NCBI GenBank assembly: GCA_021229015.1
Contig: CM037780.1
Coordinates: 64,075,952-64,139,951, forward strand
Direction of reading: 5' to 3'
DNA: 64,000 nt
DNA from: Solen grandis
Lineage: Eukaryota; Mollusca; Bivalvia; Adapedonta; Solenidae
In this document: positions 11,232 through 23,490 of the stretch, one piece after another
How the letters are laid out: every line of letters begins with the position of its first letter
Position numbering within the stretch: the first letter of the stretch is position 1
The notes under the pieces: model-generated
Told to the model about the DNA's origin: nothing
What the model saw: only the letters and a program-made list of their open reading frames with translations
Database searches by the model: none
Program-made: the position numbers and the translations under genes

Positions 11232-14200
11232 AGAGTCGCTAACGCGACAGCATCAGTTTTTTTAAGGATACAACACTCTTTGGTGCCTAGTAATGCTACA
11301 AAGTTCCATTTAGTATAACATTGAAGTTGCATGATTCGAACATCAAATTTCCAGTTTGAAGCATAAAAACCTCTTCACAACTGATCAACAATGGATCAAA
11401 CTTTGAACTGTCATAAACTAACCAAATCATGTCCAACTTTTAAAACCATAACTTCAATGGAAAGATCCCTTTAAGCACTTAGACTTTTGTCCATATTCTC
11501 TTAATAAAATAATTTTAGTTTTGGAGCTATTTTGGGCCGAAAAAAAACCTATAATCGTAATATGAACTTGACCATTAAATTATTTAACTTTTTAGATTGT
11601 GAGACTTTGAATCATAAAACTACATTACCTGCGAAAAAAATGAAGATTGGACAAAAAATAAAGTCAGTAGCTTAAAAAAAATCCTAAAGAGTCAAGTTTT
11701 TGAAAGTTTGATTTTTTTTCTCAAAATATTAGTGAAGTTTGATCGCATCCTGTGGACAAACCATGCATACCCTAAATCCGCCAACCCATATATTGTGTGC
11801 ATATATGTCTTATCATTCATATGCAGCAAACAGAGAATTCTTCTATCTAATCTCAAACAAAAATGGGCAGGTTTTTCGTAGACCTACTCTCATTTGCACA
11901 GTTTTTTTGCAAAGTTTGAACATTCAACCTCTTCTAGCGCAAATATTTTCCCGTACCCGATACTTTGAAATTCATCGTATTCTGTTGTGCTGTCAACAAG
12001 GAACAGAATACTAAATACCACATTTGAATCAGACTTCAACTTTTTGAGTTATAAGCAAACTAGTGATTTTAAGCAAAACTCCCTCTAGCGGCAAAATGAG
12101 AAACAAAATTGTTTAAATGTTACAATTAGGTACCTAGAAATGCAGCAAATAGTTCAGATAAGTATACAATATGCATGGGTGGAACATTCTGATTCATAAA
12201 TGTCACAATTTGAAGCTTAAAAACTGCTTTACAATTGTTAAAAAAATTTATCAAATTTTAAACGGCCGTTAAATGACCAAATGAAGCCCGATCTTCAAAA
12301 AATAAATCTCACTGGAAAGACCTCTTCAAGAACTTACACTTTTGTCCAAATACTCTCAATAAAATACTTTTAGTTTTGGAGCTATTGTGGGCCGAAGAAA
12401 AAAGAAATAATAGAAATATGACATTGACTTTTGCATTTTTTTAACTTTATAAATTTTCAGGCTCTTTGAATCTTAAAACTAAATTACCTGTGAAAATATC
12501 ATGAAGATTGAACCAAAAATAAAGTCAGGAGCGACAAAAAACAATGTTTTTGAAATTTCTTATTTTTCCAATATTTTAGTGAAGTTTGACCGTTTCTTAG
12601 AGGACAAACCATACATTTCTTAAATTCGCAACCCCATGTTTTTGTGCGTATATGTCAAAGAGAGTTCTTCTATCTTATCTCTAACAAAAATGGGTAGATT
12701 TTTCATAAACCTACACTTATCTGCACAGTTTTTGAAAGGGTCGAACTTTCAACCTTCCGTAGCTAAAAATCTTTCAGCCAGTCGAACCTGCGAAACCTAT
12801 CATATTTTGTTACGTTATCAACAAGGAACATAATGCAACAAACCGCATTTGGATCAGACTTGAACTTTTTGAATTATAAGCAAAAGAGTGATTTCAAGCA
12901 AAGCGCCCCTGCAAGCGGCAAAATGAGAAACAAAATTGAGTAAAAAACCCAAAACCATTAGATACCAAGGCCCTTTCAAACATAACAATACATAACGTGT
13001 GATAATTTCATGAAGAATGAACAAAAACTAAAGTCAGGAAAAACAACTTGTTTTTGAAATTTTAATTTTTCCTAAATTTTAGTGAAGTTTGACCGTTTCT
13101 ATAGGACAAACCCATGCATTTCTTAAATTCGCCACCCCATATGTTTTGTACGTATATGTCTTGGAAATCGTATGCAGCAAACAAAATTCTTCTATCTAAT
13201 CTTAAACGAAAATGGATAACTTTTTCGTAGATATACTCTCTTCTGCGCAGTTTTCCTTTTTGCAAGATTCGAACATTCAACCTTTTCTAGCACAAATATG
13301 ATCAGTATCCTTAACTGAGATACCTATATGTTATATTGGGCTGTCAACAAGAAACTACGGAAGCGTGTTAGTGCCACATTGACAATTTTTTTTTTTTTTT
13401 TAATTTCGACATTTTAATGTGTAAATTATACACTTTTTTCTGTAAATTTTACAGTTTAAACTGTAAAATTCACACTTAACTGTAAAATTCACACATTTTT
13501 TCTGTAAAATTAACACTTTTTTCTGTAAATTTTACAGTTAAAACTGTAATATTTTACACTTTTTCTGTAAATTTTACAGTTGAAACTGTAAAATTCAAAC
13601 TTTTTCTTTAAAATTCACACTTTTTTTTTTTGTAAATGCTCAGTTCTGCCAGTTTTGATGTTTTATGACAACGGCATCCTCAAAATAACTTTTTTGCGGT
13701 TATCTTAAGTGGGTACCGGTGCATACAATATATACCTACAACATATACCTACACAATATACCTAAAACATATAACTACAACATATACCTACAACATATAC
13801 CTATTACATATACCTACAAAATATACCTACAATATATACATACAATACATACCTACAACATATACCTACATTATATAACTATAACATATACCTACAATAT
13901 ATATCTACAGCATATACCTACAGTATTTAACAAAAGCATATACCTATAACATATACCTTCAATATACAATATAGTTGATTTTGTGCATAATCTTACATGC
14001 TGGGACTTGGTTTATATGGTCGCATAATAAAAAAGTCGCTTAATGGGATAATTTGATAAAGTAAAAACGTTCGGGCGGGATTTATAAAGGTCGTTTAATA
14101 AAAAAGTCGTTTAATACAGGTGGTCGCATGTACGATGTTGACTGTATACTTACAACTTATACCTACAATATATATACACATATACCTATAACATATACCT

Positions 14201-14551
14201 ATAATATATAACTACAACATATACCTACAACATATACCTACAATATATACCTACAACATATACCTACAATATATACCCACATATATCTATAACATATACC
14301 TACAATATATACCTACAATATATGCATACAATACATACCTACAACATATACCTACAATATATATCTATAACATATACCTACAATATATACCGTCAGCATA
14401 TACCTATAATATTTAACTATAGCATAAGCCTATAATATATACCTTCAATATATACCTTCAATATATACTACAACATATACCATACTACAACATATTAAAT
14501 ACAAATACATACAACATATACATACAACATATATGTATAATATATACAGGA

Positions 14552-14607
<56 letters not shown>

Positions 14608-15084
14608 AGTTAAAAAATTTACAAAAAAAGTGTGAATTTTTCAGATTAAAGTGTAAACTTTACAGATTAATGTGTAAATTTTACAGAAAAAAGTGTGAAT
14701 TTTAGTTTAATCTGTAAAATTTATAGATTAAACTGTAAATTTTACCAAAAATGTAATTTTAAAAAATTTTAAGTTTAAATGTAAAGAAACAGAATGCTGA
14801 AAACCGCATTAAAATTAAACTTCATTTTTTTAGTTATAAGCAAAAAGGTGATTTTATGCAAAGCGCCCCCTAGCGGCATACACTGAAATAAAATTGAACA
14901 GATTTTACATTCAGGCACTGGTTCAGATAAATGTGAATGCATGTCTAAAATTTGATGACTGTAGCTTTCATCAGCTGGCTGTAATCGCGTGCAAAAAAAT
15001 GGGAGGAAGAAGAATTATAATAAAAAAAATCAATAAACAAAAGAAGAACAATAGGTTTTCGCCCTGTGGCGGCGAAAACCTTAT
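11232..15084 (+). mobile_element. ~3.85-kb tandem-core Helentron/pearl-like element inserted in family D copy 3
   Basis: The left flank ends '...gaact' and the element opens with a small hairpin (gtcgc-taac-gcgac, 11235-11248). The interior has long monomers of about 500-860 bp. Each carries 'gtgaagtttgaccg...ggacaaacc', '...atgcagcaaacagag', 'tcaacaaggaacag' and 'gcaaagcgcccc' (starts near 11700, 12550 and 13060). The end is an 11-bp-stem hairpin (aggttttcgcc / ggcgaaaacct, 15053-15081), after which family D sequence resumes. The open frames at 11739-12014 and 12636-12833 are copies of the same monomer segment and do not look like a conserved protein. No Rep/helicase motifs are visible, so it is non-autonomous. 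Confidence 0.65.
13370..14775. repeat. Satellite cluster bounded by inverted repeats, inside the 11232-15084 element
   Basis: The left arm (about 13400-13630) is a tandem of 'ctgtaaaattcacac' / 'ctgtaaattttacag' words. The right arm (about 14620-14750) carries the reverse complement. Between them are a 13-bp minisatellite ('acatatacctaca', 13719-13977 and 14140-14540), a spacer with 'taaaaaagtcg' words, and an AAAG array (14549-14608). The flanks resume monomer sequence on both sides, so the cluster interrupts the third monomer. The open frame at 13719-13949 is the minisatellite. Confidence 0.7.
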
Positions 15085-15170
15085 TAAAAAGGACTTATTG
15101 CTGTCATGAGGTGTGATAATAGTTGCAGCACTGGAATATAATGCAGAATGGACTGATTAATGAAAACTTT
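15085..15170 (+). repeat. tRNA-like dispersed repeat, family D, copy 3, right part
   Basis: 'taaaaaggacttattgctgt' and 'ataatagttgcagcactgg' continue the family D body where copy 3 stopped at 11231. Compare the same words, uninterrupted, at about 9820-9905. Confidence 0.7.
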
Positions 15171-16643
15171 CAACTGATGTGAACAATAAAATATGTAGTT
15201 TTTTTTCGAACTGCATAGCATAATTAAACCAATTCTACAGGAATGACAAATGAAATAAAAAAACAACAACAAAAAACATACCAGATAACAAATCTGAGAC
15301 TTTTATATGTTGCTCACAAGATGTACAGGTTACGGGGTCACTGTCAACCCAAAGTGGGTGGAGGTTTTAAAAACATTAGTTATTTTTTTTACAGTAAATC
15401 ATGTTGTTGTTTTTTTAATACTTAGTATACAAATTCATTTCATATAAGAGAATACAGTTTGCAAAGGGCTTTCAGATTTGGCCTCACATACAAAGAAAAT
15501 ATTACTTGTCACATCTTCATCTTGCATGCACTCAATCAACACTGTTTTCTAACTTGGCTGCTACATAGTCCATTGTCCATTTAACAATGTTTTAGGAAAT
15601 AATTAAAATTCATTAACCTATTCAAGAGAAAAATGCATTTTTCCAAATTTTCCAAATGTCCCAAAAAAGTCAATAACATGTGCAAAAGAAAGGGGGCAAA
15701 CATCCGTTGCCTGTATTTCTACCAAAAACTCGGTCATTTTTCGACCAATTTTGACCATATGAAAACCAGTGTGTTCATCTCAATATGCTCGGTGAAACTA
15801 CGCATTTTAACCGGGTCCACATGCCAAAATTGTACAACTAACACTGCAGTACGCTTTTAAGCGAACCTACATTTGTATATTTATTTCGGCCCGAAATACT
15901 TATATTTGGCATACATTCGTAAAGAAAGTTTGATCATCCTAGCTTGAAAAAAGTACCCACTTTGACGGATTTGCCTATTTTTTTTGTATTTAAACCGACG
16001 TTAACACGTAGATATCATAAATTAATAACGATACATAACTCTGCCAAAGCATGTACACTTTTCGATCTTTTGTTATTTCCCTTCCTTGCATTATATCCAT
16101 ACAGATTGTGTGAGTGTGTGTTTGTGTGTTTTGTTTTGATTTTTTTCTCACATTTACCGGAAATTTAATGTTTTATATTTAAGACACTGAAAACTTACTG
16201 TAACACTGTTTTTTCCTTAATATAAGAATGAATTCTTTATGAAGAAAAACAAATATGCATACCACCACGCGCAGCTTATCGAAAGACGATTTGGCATTTT
16301 TGAAGGTGAAGTTTATTCAACTGCTAAACTAAAATTCGGTGTATGCCTCATGCAACATTGAAATTGAGCATGTCATGTAAAATGCTGCGTTTTATTCCTG
16401 ATGTAATAAAAAACAACACACCTTTACATTTCTTTGACAACATTTCGTGGATCTGGAAAGGTAGCAATTGTCAAGAAAAATGGATACAGCTATAAGGAGT
16501 TTAGTTCCTTAAGCCCCGAGGCAATAGTCACAAAGCATATTAAGTTGTTTTTCTTCTCTTTTAAGTGAACAATCATAGATTGAGAGTTTTTCTGTTGTAC
16601 GTTTCCAAAAGTTTGTTTTAGTAGTGTCTTTAGTGGTAGTATA
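15171..16643. other. Non-coding stretch
   Basis: No gene is supported. Short open frames (15633-15860, 15944-16168) lack recognisable domains. A few T- and A-runs are present. Confidence 0.45.
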
Positions 16644-16845
16644 TACTGTGAGATCATTCATTTACGTGGGAGACTAATTTTCGCCTATTTTGTGGAGGGT
16701 TTTATCCACGAATATCAAACTCCAAGGAAACCGTTCTTTATGTAGACTTCAAATTTTCTAGAACATTAATCCACGAATAAAGGTACACACTAAATTCCTT
16801 AAAACCAACGAAGTTTAAATGTCATCGAAATTAATGATTTTACAG
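16644..16845 (+). mobile_element. ~200-bp terminal-inverted-repeat element (MITE-like), family T
   Basis: It starts 'actgtgagatcattca' and ends 'ttaatgattttacagt'. These ends are imperfect inverted repeats. The same end pair occurs at 33856-34051. It is a short non-autonomous DNA transposon type without coding capacity. Confidence 0.55.
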
Positions 16846-18841
16846 TTTGTTCCCCTTACCTGGTTAATTATATGTAATTATTTCAGAAATACATGTATAT
16901 GAATGAATACGTCCCGGGACACACTCCGGGACACACTCCGGACACCGGAACAGTAGTGGTGGTCAGCTATCTTTAGTGGCTTGACATGTACACATAACGC
17001 TAGTTAGATGCTTTCCGAGCTCTTTTGTTATAAATTAGATCGCGAAATAAACACCTGTTTGGAGCAGTTTCAATTTCCGGTCGCGATAAAATGGAGCTTT
17101 AAGCTTAGCGTTATTATTGGGTAGTTCCATGACTGCTTGGTTTGACTCATGCTTAATAGTGATATGAAATAGATCACTATATCTGTCTCAACCAAAGCTC
17201 AGGAATGCTGTTGATGGAACGTAAAACATTCAATCAAACCAATACTTTTAATGCATATGACAAAATATAGCAATCCTACCGTTCTCTCTAAACATTTCGC
17301 ATCCGGTCAAGTCTAAGTAAGTTTAATTTAAAACTTCTTGGTCGAATTCCACCAACAATCTTAGCGCTAAGTAAAACTTAAATACTTAAGGGCAAATTTT
17401 ACAATTCTTGTTTATCTAATAAAAATATCCGAATGTTTAATTTCTTATCAGTTATTGTTAGTTATTAAGGTAATAATTCATTTCAACTCAGTCCTGTGCT
17501 TGAATATTTCATAAAATAGTAATGGTGGAATGTGTGTCTACCTAGTTTAAGAATTTTTGCTGGAATTCGAGCCAGAACAAAGTAATCTATTAAACACAAT
17601 ATACATGTGTTTTTGCTAATCAAGAAATAGCATCATGCATATCAAAACTATTTGCAAAAATGTTTGGGAATTCATAATTCCAATACTTGCATTTTTAAAA
17701 ATTATTTTCAAAATGTAACCTCCGTTATTATTTGGATCCTTATTGGTTCCGAATTCTATTGTCTACCCAATGCAGTGTTTGCCTTACACTTAAATATGCA
17801 AAATCTTCCCATCGCTGTCTGCAGTTTTGCTATAAACATTGTATTGTGTTATACGCAATAAACCTGTCGCTTCTGTCATTGATAAGTATGAACGGGTGTC
17901 TGGCACGTGAACATTGTCCGCAATCAACACACAACGCACTTTAATTAAAGTTTTCATTTTATGTGAAGTGGAAAACAAGTTCAAACTTTATATACAATTC
18001 TTTACGACGGTTACTTGGTAGGAAAAACACTTTGCATCAGTGTGGTCATATGGGATACTAGTCACAACGGGATTCGAATCACAACATTCGGATGCATAGG
18101 AAATGATTACTACCTCTTTTAATGACTCTAATAGCATCCATCTGGTCATGTGGCATGCCTGGAGTTTTGAGGAGGTTAAAAAGAATATGATTAGCTTAGT
18201 ACCTTAATGAAATGCATTATATATCTTACATAGAATTTACTGTGATTTGTAAAATGCAGGAACAAGTTGATGATGAGATTGCATCGCTAAAGGATTAAGC
18301 TCTTCCATTCGTTGAATCCGTTTCTATCTACCCATTCAGTGCTTCTCAAATACCATTACGCGTTGTTCATGTAAGAAAGTGTTTGCTGAATGAAGAAAAG
18401 CTAGTGCTGAAGTAATTAGGTGAACAGTTTTATACCCCATTAATGACTGAGTGATAGACCCATAACTGGTGTCAATCACTCAGTTCCCAATCATATGTCC
18501 ATTATGAATAACTTACACAGAAATGTGATGGAAATGGATTCCAGCGGCAGGTGGTTCAGTTACTGGCAGCCTTCTCTGACGCCCGGTTTTTAGATAATTC
18601 CTCCTCAAAATGAAGGACAGCTTTATTGTTCTATTTTGTTATGGAGGAACATCAACGATATCAGAGACGGTGTATAGAAAGCGAATGGGTGAAACTAGAC
18701 AGAATGATATTAATTATGAGAAGTACATTTTCGAAGTATAATGATCCGTGGATAATACGAATTCAAGGAATGAAAATGTTGCTCAAAATTAACAATATGT
18801 TATATGGGAAACCAATGCATTCAAGTGCGTTTTTCTTCATC

Positions 18842-18845
<4 letters not shown>
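16846..18845. other. Non-coding stretch with a small 12-bp tandem
   Basis: 'gggacacactcc' is repeated two to three times at about 16916-16942. A SINE-like tail ('gatggaacgtaaaacattca') lies near 17213-17245. The overlapping plus-strand open frames at 17652-17944 show nothing recognisable. Confidence 0.4.

Positions 18846-18879
<34 letters not shown>
18846..18879 (+). repeat. (GA)n microsatellite
   Basis: An uninterrupted run of about 17 GA units. Confidence 0.95.
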
Positions 18880-18880
<1 letters not shown>

Positions 18881-20440
18881 GCACAAATGCATATCTCCAC
18901 AATCTACTGATAGGCAGGCATATAGAGGCTGTCGCCCCTTCTATATAGCAAGAAAAAACAAAACATCACAAACAGTCATACACACGAGGAACAACAAACC
19001 AAAACAAACATCCTCCATCAAAACAACAACATCAATGACACCCCCCCCCAAAAAAAAAAAACAACAAAACAACAACAAAAAACAACAACAAACAACAAAA
19101 ACAACAACAAAAAACAAACAAACTATCAACACAGTGTTAGATAATGAGACACGCTAAGTTTACTGTCTGTTGCATAAATACGGTTGTCAAACGATTTCTA
19201 TCTTCAGACCTAAAGCAATCCAAATACATGTATACCAAGCAATTAATGACTTGTCTTGATGCACTCGTTCTGTGGTTCACTATTTTAAGTGTTGCTAATA
19301 ACATAAACGGCTCCACTGCATGGCCGGAAATGGATTCCACATTGAAGCGGCCATATCTCCGACTGGAGTCTTCAAATGCGGTTTTCGGTTGATAGACAAT
19401 ATCTGTGATAAATCGAACTTCCGGAATTTCCCTTCCGCTTTTCAACAACAGAAACTATTCCTTTGCGTTCATTCGATTTCATGCGGGCATTAATCACGTG
19501 TTAATACATTTCGTCACGCGACTGGAACCGAATGAAAGGACTGTCACGGAGTCAGAGAAGCATGGATTTTAAATATCTGAAATTGGCACGTGGCATCGCT
19601 TAGAGTAAGAGCGTATTGAGAGAGAACTTAATTGATTTATAACACTGGGCTGGAGATAAACCATGACACGGACCGAATAACGACGACATATCAGAGGTCC
19701 TCTTTCCGCTAGCCAGCAATGGTATCGCAAGTCATGATTAGAAAAATGTCGGCAGTGCTAATATCATTCTACTTTTTAAGCCCTGTCGCCATATGAAATT
19801 GCCATGATCTGCTTTTGACTGTGTAATTAGATTGGGATTTTCCAGTCCTTGTTATGTATATTTATATGTCCGTAATTTCTCTAGGGAATGAAGCCAGGGT
19901 ACATTTGCTAACATGGAGATTCAATCTAATTCCCAGATGGTACCATGCGCCGAGGATCAGCCCCGAGCTACGGCTTGTCATGAAAACAAAACAAAGCTTT
20001 CTTGCTCATTGACTTTGATGATTATGTCTTCTGTTAATTTGTTTCAGAGAGAACATGAAATTACGTGGTTTAGAAAAAAGGAAGCGTACGCATTTTGTAA
20101 ATTGGATGAGGTAGGCAGAGTGTAGAATATTTCAGATGACATTGAAATATGCATGGGAAGTGCTTTTTAATAGTTTTAAATTACATAATTCCCGCACGTC
20201 AAATCAATCATGCCAGAATTTTTTAAGAAGAGTATCAAATATCTAAAATATTTGCAATGTATATTTGATTGAGAATGATCAACTAATGCTTAGTAATGTT
20301 CTCAAAATATCACTTCATTTAGGCTAGAAATTGAATCCAGGTCTATCGGTAAAGCTCATAGACAACAGTTCTGATCGTTAGGAGTTAAAGCATCGGTTGG
20401 GATGGATGAGGCTTTTTCAAGAAAAAAAAAATGTTCCCAA
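18880..20440. other. Non-coding stretch with poly-C/poly-A and AAC-rich segments
   Basis: The part at 19036-19130 is a C-run, an A-run and AAC-rich low complexity. A relatively CpG-containing piece (about 19300-19560) bears overlapping open frames on both strands with no recognisable domain. No splice-supported exon was found. Confidence 0.4.
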
Positions 20441-20443
20441 AAC

Positions 20444-20805
20444 AGGGTGCCTGGATAGCGTAGTGGTAACGCGCTTCGCTTCTTACCAATGCATCCTGGG
20501 TTCAATTCCTGATCACATACATGGGAGGGTACAGTGGTCGCCCATCCAGATTTGGCCTCCCACTGTAATGACCATATACACCGCCATCATAGCTATCGAG
20601 CGTGATTTATATAAGTTGTAAGAACTTGATTCGTAATTGACGTAAAATAAATAAAGCCTGTGCCTTGGGTGGTTACATAATTTAGGTGCGGTAGTTCTCT
20701 AGTTCTACCCGGGCGCATCTGCGCAACAGGGTCTTTCTCCATCTGTAATTTACTGGACGTCGGTATACACGAAACAAACCTTTACAGCGACTGTAATGCC
20801 AAAAC
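20444..20805 (+). repeat. tRNA-headed SINE (family C) followed by a family A body fragment
   Basis: The head has box A ('TGGATAGCGTAGTGG') and box B ('GGGTTCAATTCC'). The body ends 'gttgtaagaacttg...attgacgtaaaataaa' (to about 20650), a tail also present at 43455-43640 and 63385-63525. From about 20680 comes a piece of the family A body ('gttctacccgggcgc', 'ctccatctgtaat', 'ctggacgtcgg'). Confidence 0.65.
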
Positions 20806-21357
20806 AATAATGGCAACGCCAACAACAACATTTCTGTAGTTTAGACATCTTTTTGCACGAATCCTTTGTTTTGTTTAGTCTATACTAGTATTGGATTTAA
20901 GGCCTCGTATCGGAAAATTGTTTGGCATTTATTTACCATTGTTTTACAGACCTACACAAAATATTATATCGATTCTAGAAACCACTTAGAAATGCCTGTC
21001 TGTCGAATGTCTGTGGTATCCTTGCGCTACTCTATTATTTGTGTCACACGTCGTTTGTAATGATTCGAAGTAGGCTCTCAAATAGTTCAGTATAATAAGC
21101 ACTTCCCTTGCGTGGAACCCTGGGATATGTACTATTTGGGATTTCTATTTGTTTTATTACGATTCTAAGGTGTTCAATTTCTTTTAACGTCTAGTTTATT
21201 TCCTACCCTATTTATTCACGGCCATTATAATGCCAGCTTCCCATTTCCACATGTTGTTTACATATATCAGTAGAGTTTGTTTGATTGGTTTGACATTCCG
21301 TCGATATTTTAGACATTGAAATACTAACTCTGCTTGGAGATATTCACAAAAGGGGAA

Positions 21358-21560
21358 AACCGGTCCCGATGGCCGTGTGGTAACAGCGTCTGCCCAAGAA
21401 GTGAGAGGTCGTGAGCTCGATTCCCGACCACGACATATCAAAGTCATAAAAATGAATCTGGTTTAGTACTGTGGGGTCGCACTTTGGGGTCAGAATTGGA
21501 CCCTACAGTGCGCTACATTGTTGCATCACAAAATCGGATAGTAGCAAATCCTACGCACTT
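21358..21560 (+). repeat. tRNA-headed SINE, family B, partial
   Basis: Box A-like 'TGGCCGTGTGGTAACAGCG' and box B-like 'GTGAGCTCGATTCCC' (a good GATTCC core) are visible. Downstream come 'cgcactttggggtcag' repeats like those near 23250-23345. It is related to the copy at 52495-52795. Confidence 0.55.
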
Positions 21561-23065
21561 TGGGGTCAGATCTCTGAACATATGTCTAAGAAATAGCACG
21601 CATTTGAATGAAGAGAAGTAGTTTCCATGGCTTTTTTTACCAGATTTATCTGTTTTCTATTATAAATTGATTTAAGAAGTGATATGAGAAGTAATGGTAG
21701 GATTTTTTTTTCAACTTGACATCAATAAACAGACATTAGCTTCTCGTTATTTTCTTAAACCAAATTGCTATAGATATACTGAAATATAAAGACATCACTA
21801 AATCTGGCCATCTCTACGCATACCAATGCAAAAGTTCGTTTAATCCACTTTCTAAAACGTTTTTACCCTACCATCTCCACCACCACCATCATCATAATCA
21901 TCATCATCATCATACTGATTTTTTTTTTATCTCTTGTTGAACAGAAACTAAAATACCATTTTATTCGTGGATTTACGCGGAGAATGAGTGATTTAGGGCT
22001 TATCTTATAAACACATTCATAATTTCAGCCATATTTCATATACAGTATTATCAATATCAAAAAGTTTAGATTTAGTTTAACTAACTGAGAGTATCTTTTC
22101 ACTGACAGTTAGAAATGGAATATGGGCTGGTAAAATACCTTTACAAGTGGCCTTTGCAACAAGTTATAAGATGAATGTCATTTTATTTTATATTTGTATT
22201 TTATATTTGTATTTTATATTTGTATTTTATACTACGAAATACACGCCCTTGTATGTTGAAATGAATTGAAATGTTTAAAAATGAAAAAGAAAATAATTAT
22301 AGTTGGAAATCTATGCATCTTTATTCAATGATTTTAAAATACGAAATAGCAGATATACATTTCACAGTTATTCAATAATTCATACTTATACATACATAGA
22401 TATCACTTATCCAGATATTGCAATCATTGGTTAAAATGAGAATGTTACATTTTCTTTCTTGTGTGTGTGTGTGTGTGAATGGGTAAGCGGATGGGTATAT
22501 ATGCCCAATTACGTGTTTTCCTGATTTTTATTTTTAATTAATACTGGCATATTCCCCAAAGTTTCGCTTTCGTTAATATATACCATTGGATACTGATTGG
22601 TTTGATATATATATATATATATATTATTTTCATTGAACAACAAATCATGAAATGCATATTTTATAGATATGTTGCAAATACTTGTAAAATTCGTATTCGC
22701 TGTATTTTATATACATTTACTCGTATATAGTGTAAGTTCATTCGCCATCGTATTGCATAATTGCCACTTGGGGTATGGCCTTCTGAAATATTAAAAAAAA
22801 AACTTGAATAACATTATCATCATTATCGTTATCGTTGCCGTTATCATCATTAGGCAGCAGCAGCAGCTTCATAATCATTATCACAACCACCACCGTCAAC
22901 AACTTTATTATATCTATAGTAATCATCTTTGTGGAAAGAATTTTCTTTAATCATGATACAACACTAAGTCAAAATATCCCGACACTGGGCAAAACAGTCT
23001 TAATGTCGAGCATGGAAGCTAGCAGTATTTATTTATTTCTAACGGCATTTGTATGTTCCGGCCGG
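21561..23065. other. Non-coding stretch with simple repeats
   Basis: It holds CAT/ATC-rich tracts (about 21878-21912, 22810-22860), a 14-bp tandem ('ttatatttgtattt', about 22187-22230), GT and AT microsatellites (about 22462-22478 and 22606-22624). No gene was seen. Confidence 0.6.
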
Positions 23066-23276
23066 TTTAAATAATTGACACAGCTGTGATACACGTTGCT
23101 AATATTGACAGTGAAGACGTTGACCATAACAAACGCGATTATGACGATGATGCTGATGAGAGGTGATGAAGTAGTGATGAAAATGTTTGTAACGGTCGAT
23201 CATTTATCAGTCGTGGCTGGAACCCGAAATGCGTAAGTTTGTGACATATCAACGCACTTTGGGACCCATTGATCAT
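23066..23276 (+). repeat. ~200-bp duplicated segment, copy 1
   Basis: From 'aataattgacacagctgtga' to 'catatcaacgcactt' it is nearly identical to 25736-25926. The only difference noticed is one base in 'attgacagtg'. The upstream 100 bp are also related but diverged. It continues into 'cgcactttggg' repeats, where copy 2 hits the gap. Confidence 0.9.
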
Positions 23277-23339
23277 AAAGTGTGTTCAACCGACCGCACT
23301 TAAGGGTTAGACTCCAAAGTGCGTTGGACCCAAAAGTGC

Positions 23340-23490
23340 GTTCCCACATAGCTTCCTTGCTTGACGCTCAACGGTGTCCCGGTGTCGCGTTATACTACAG
23401 TGTGACCTCACCATATCTGCCTCAAGTAGACAACGTCTCCAAATGACTGAAATATTGTCGTTAGGAAATTAAATCAAATATACAAAACAC
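23340..23490 (+). repeat. SINE family B, 3' part
   Basis: 'cttgcttgacgctcaacgg', 'ctcaagtagacaacgtctcc' and 'aaatgactgaaatattgtcg' match the 3' half of 52495-52795. A short A/T-rich tail follows. Confidence 0.6.

Noticed and set aside
11739..12833. Two related open frames (11739-12014, 12636-12833) that could suggest a conserved small protein
   Set aside because: They are the same segment of tandem monomers. Indels and stops differ between copies and there is no sign of selection for coding.
13719..13949. 76-codon Tyr/Ile/Thr-rich frame
   Set aside because: It is the translated 13-bp minisatellite.
19137..19448. 103-codon minus-strand and 82-codon plus-strand overlapping frames
   Set aside because: The frames oppose each other, with no recognisable domain, splice support or homologous feel.
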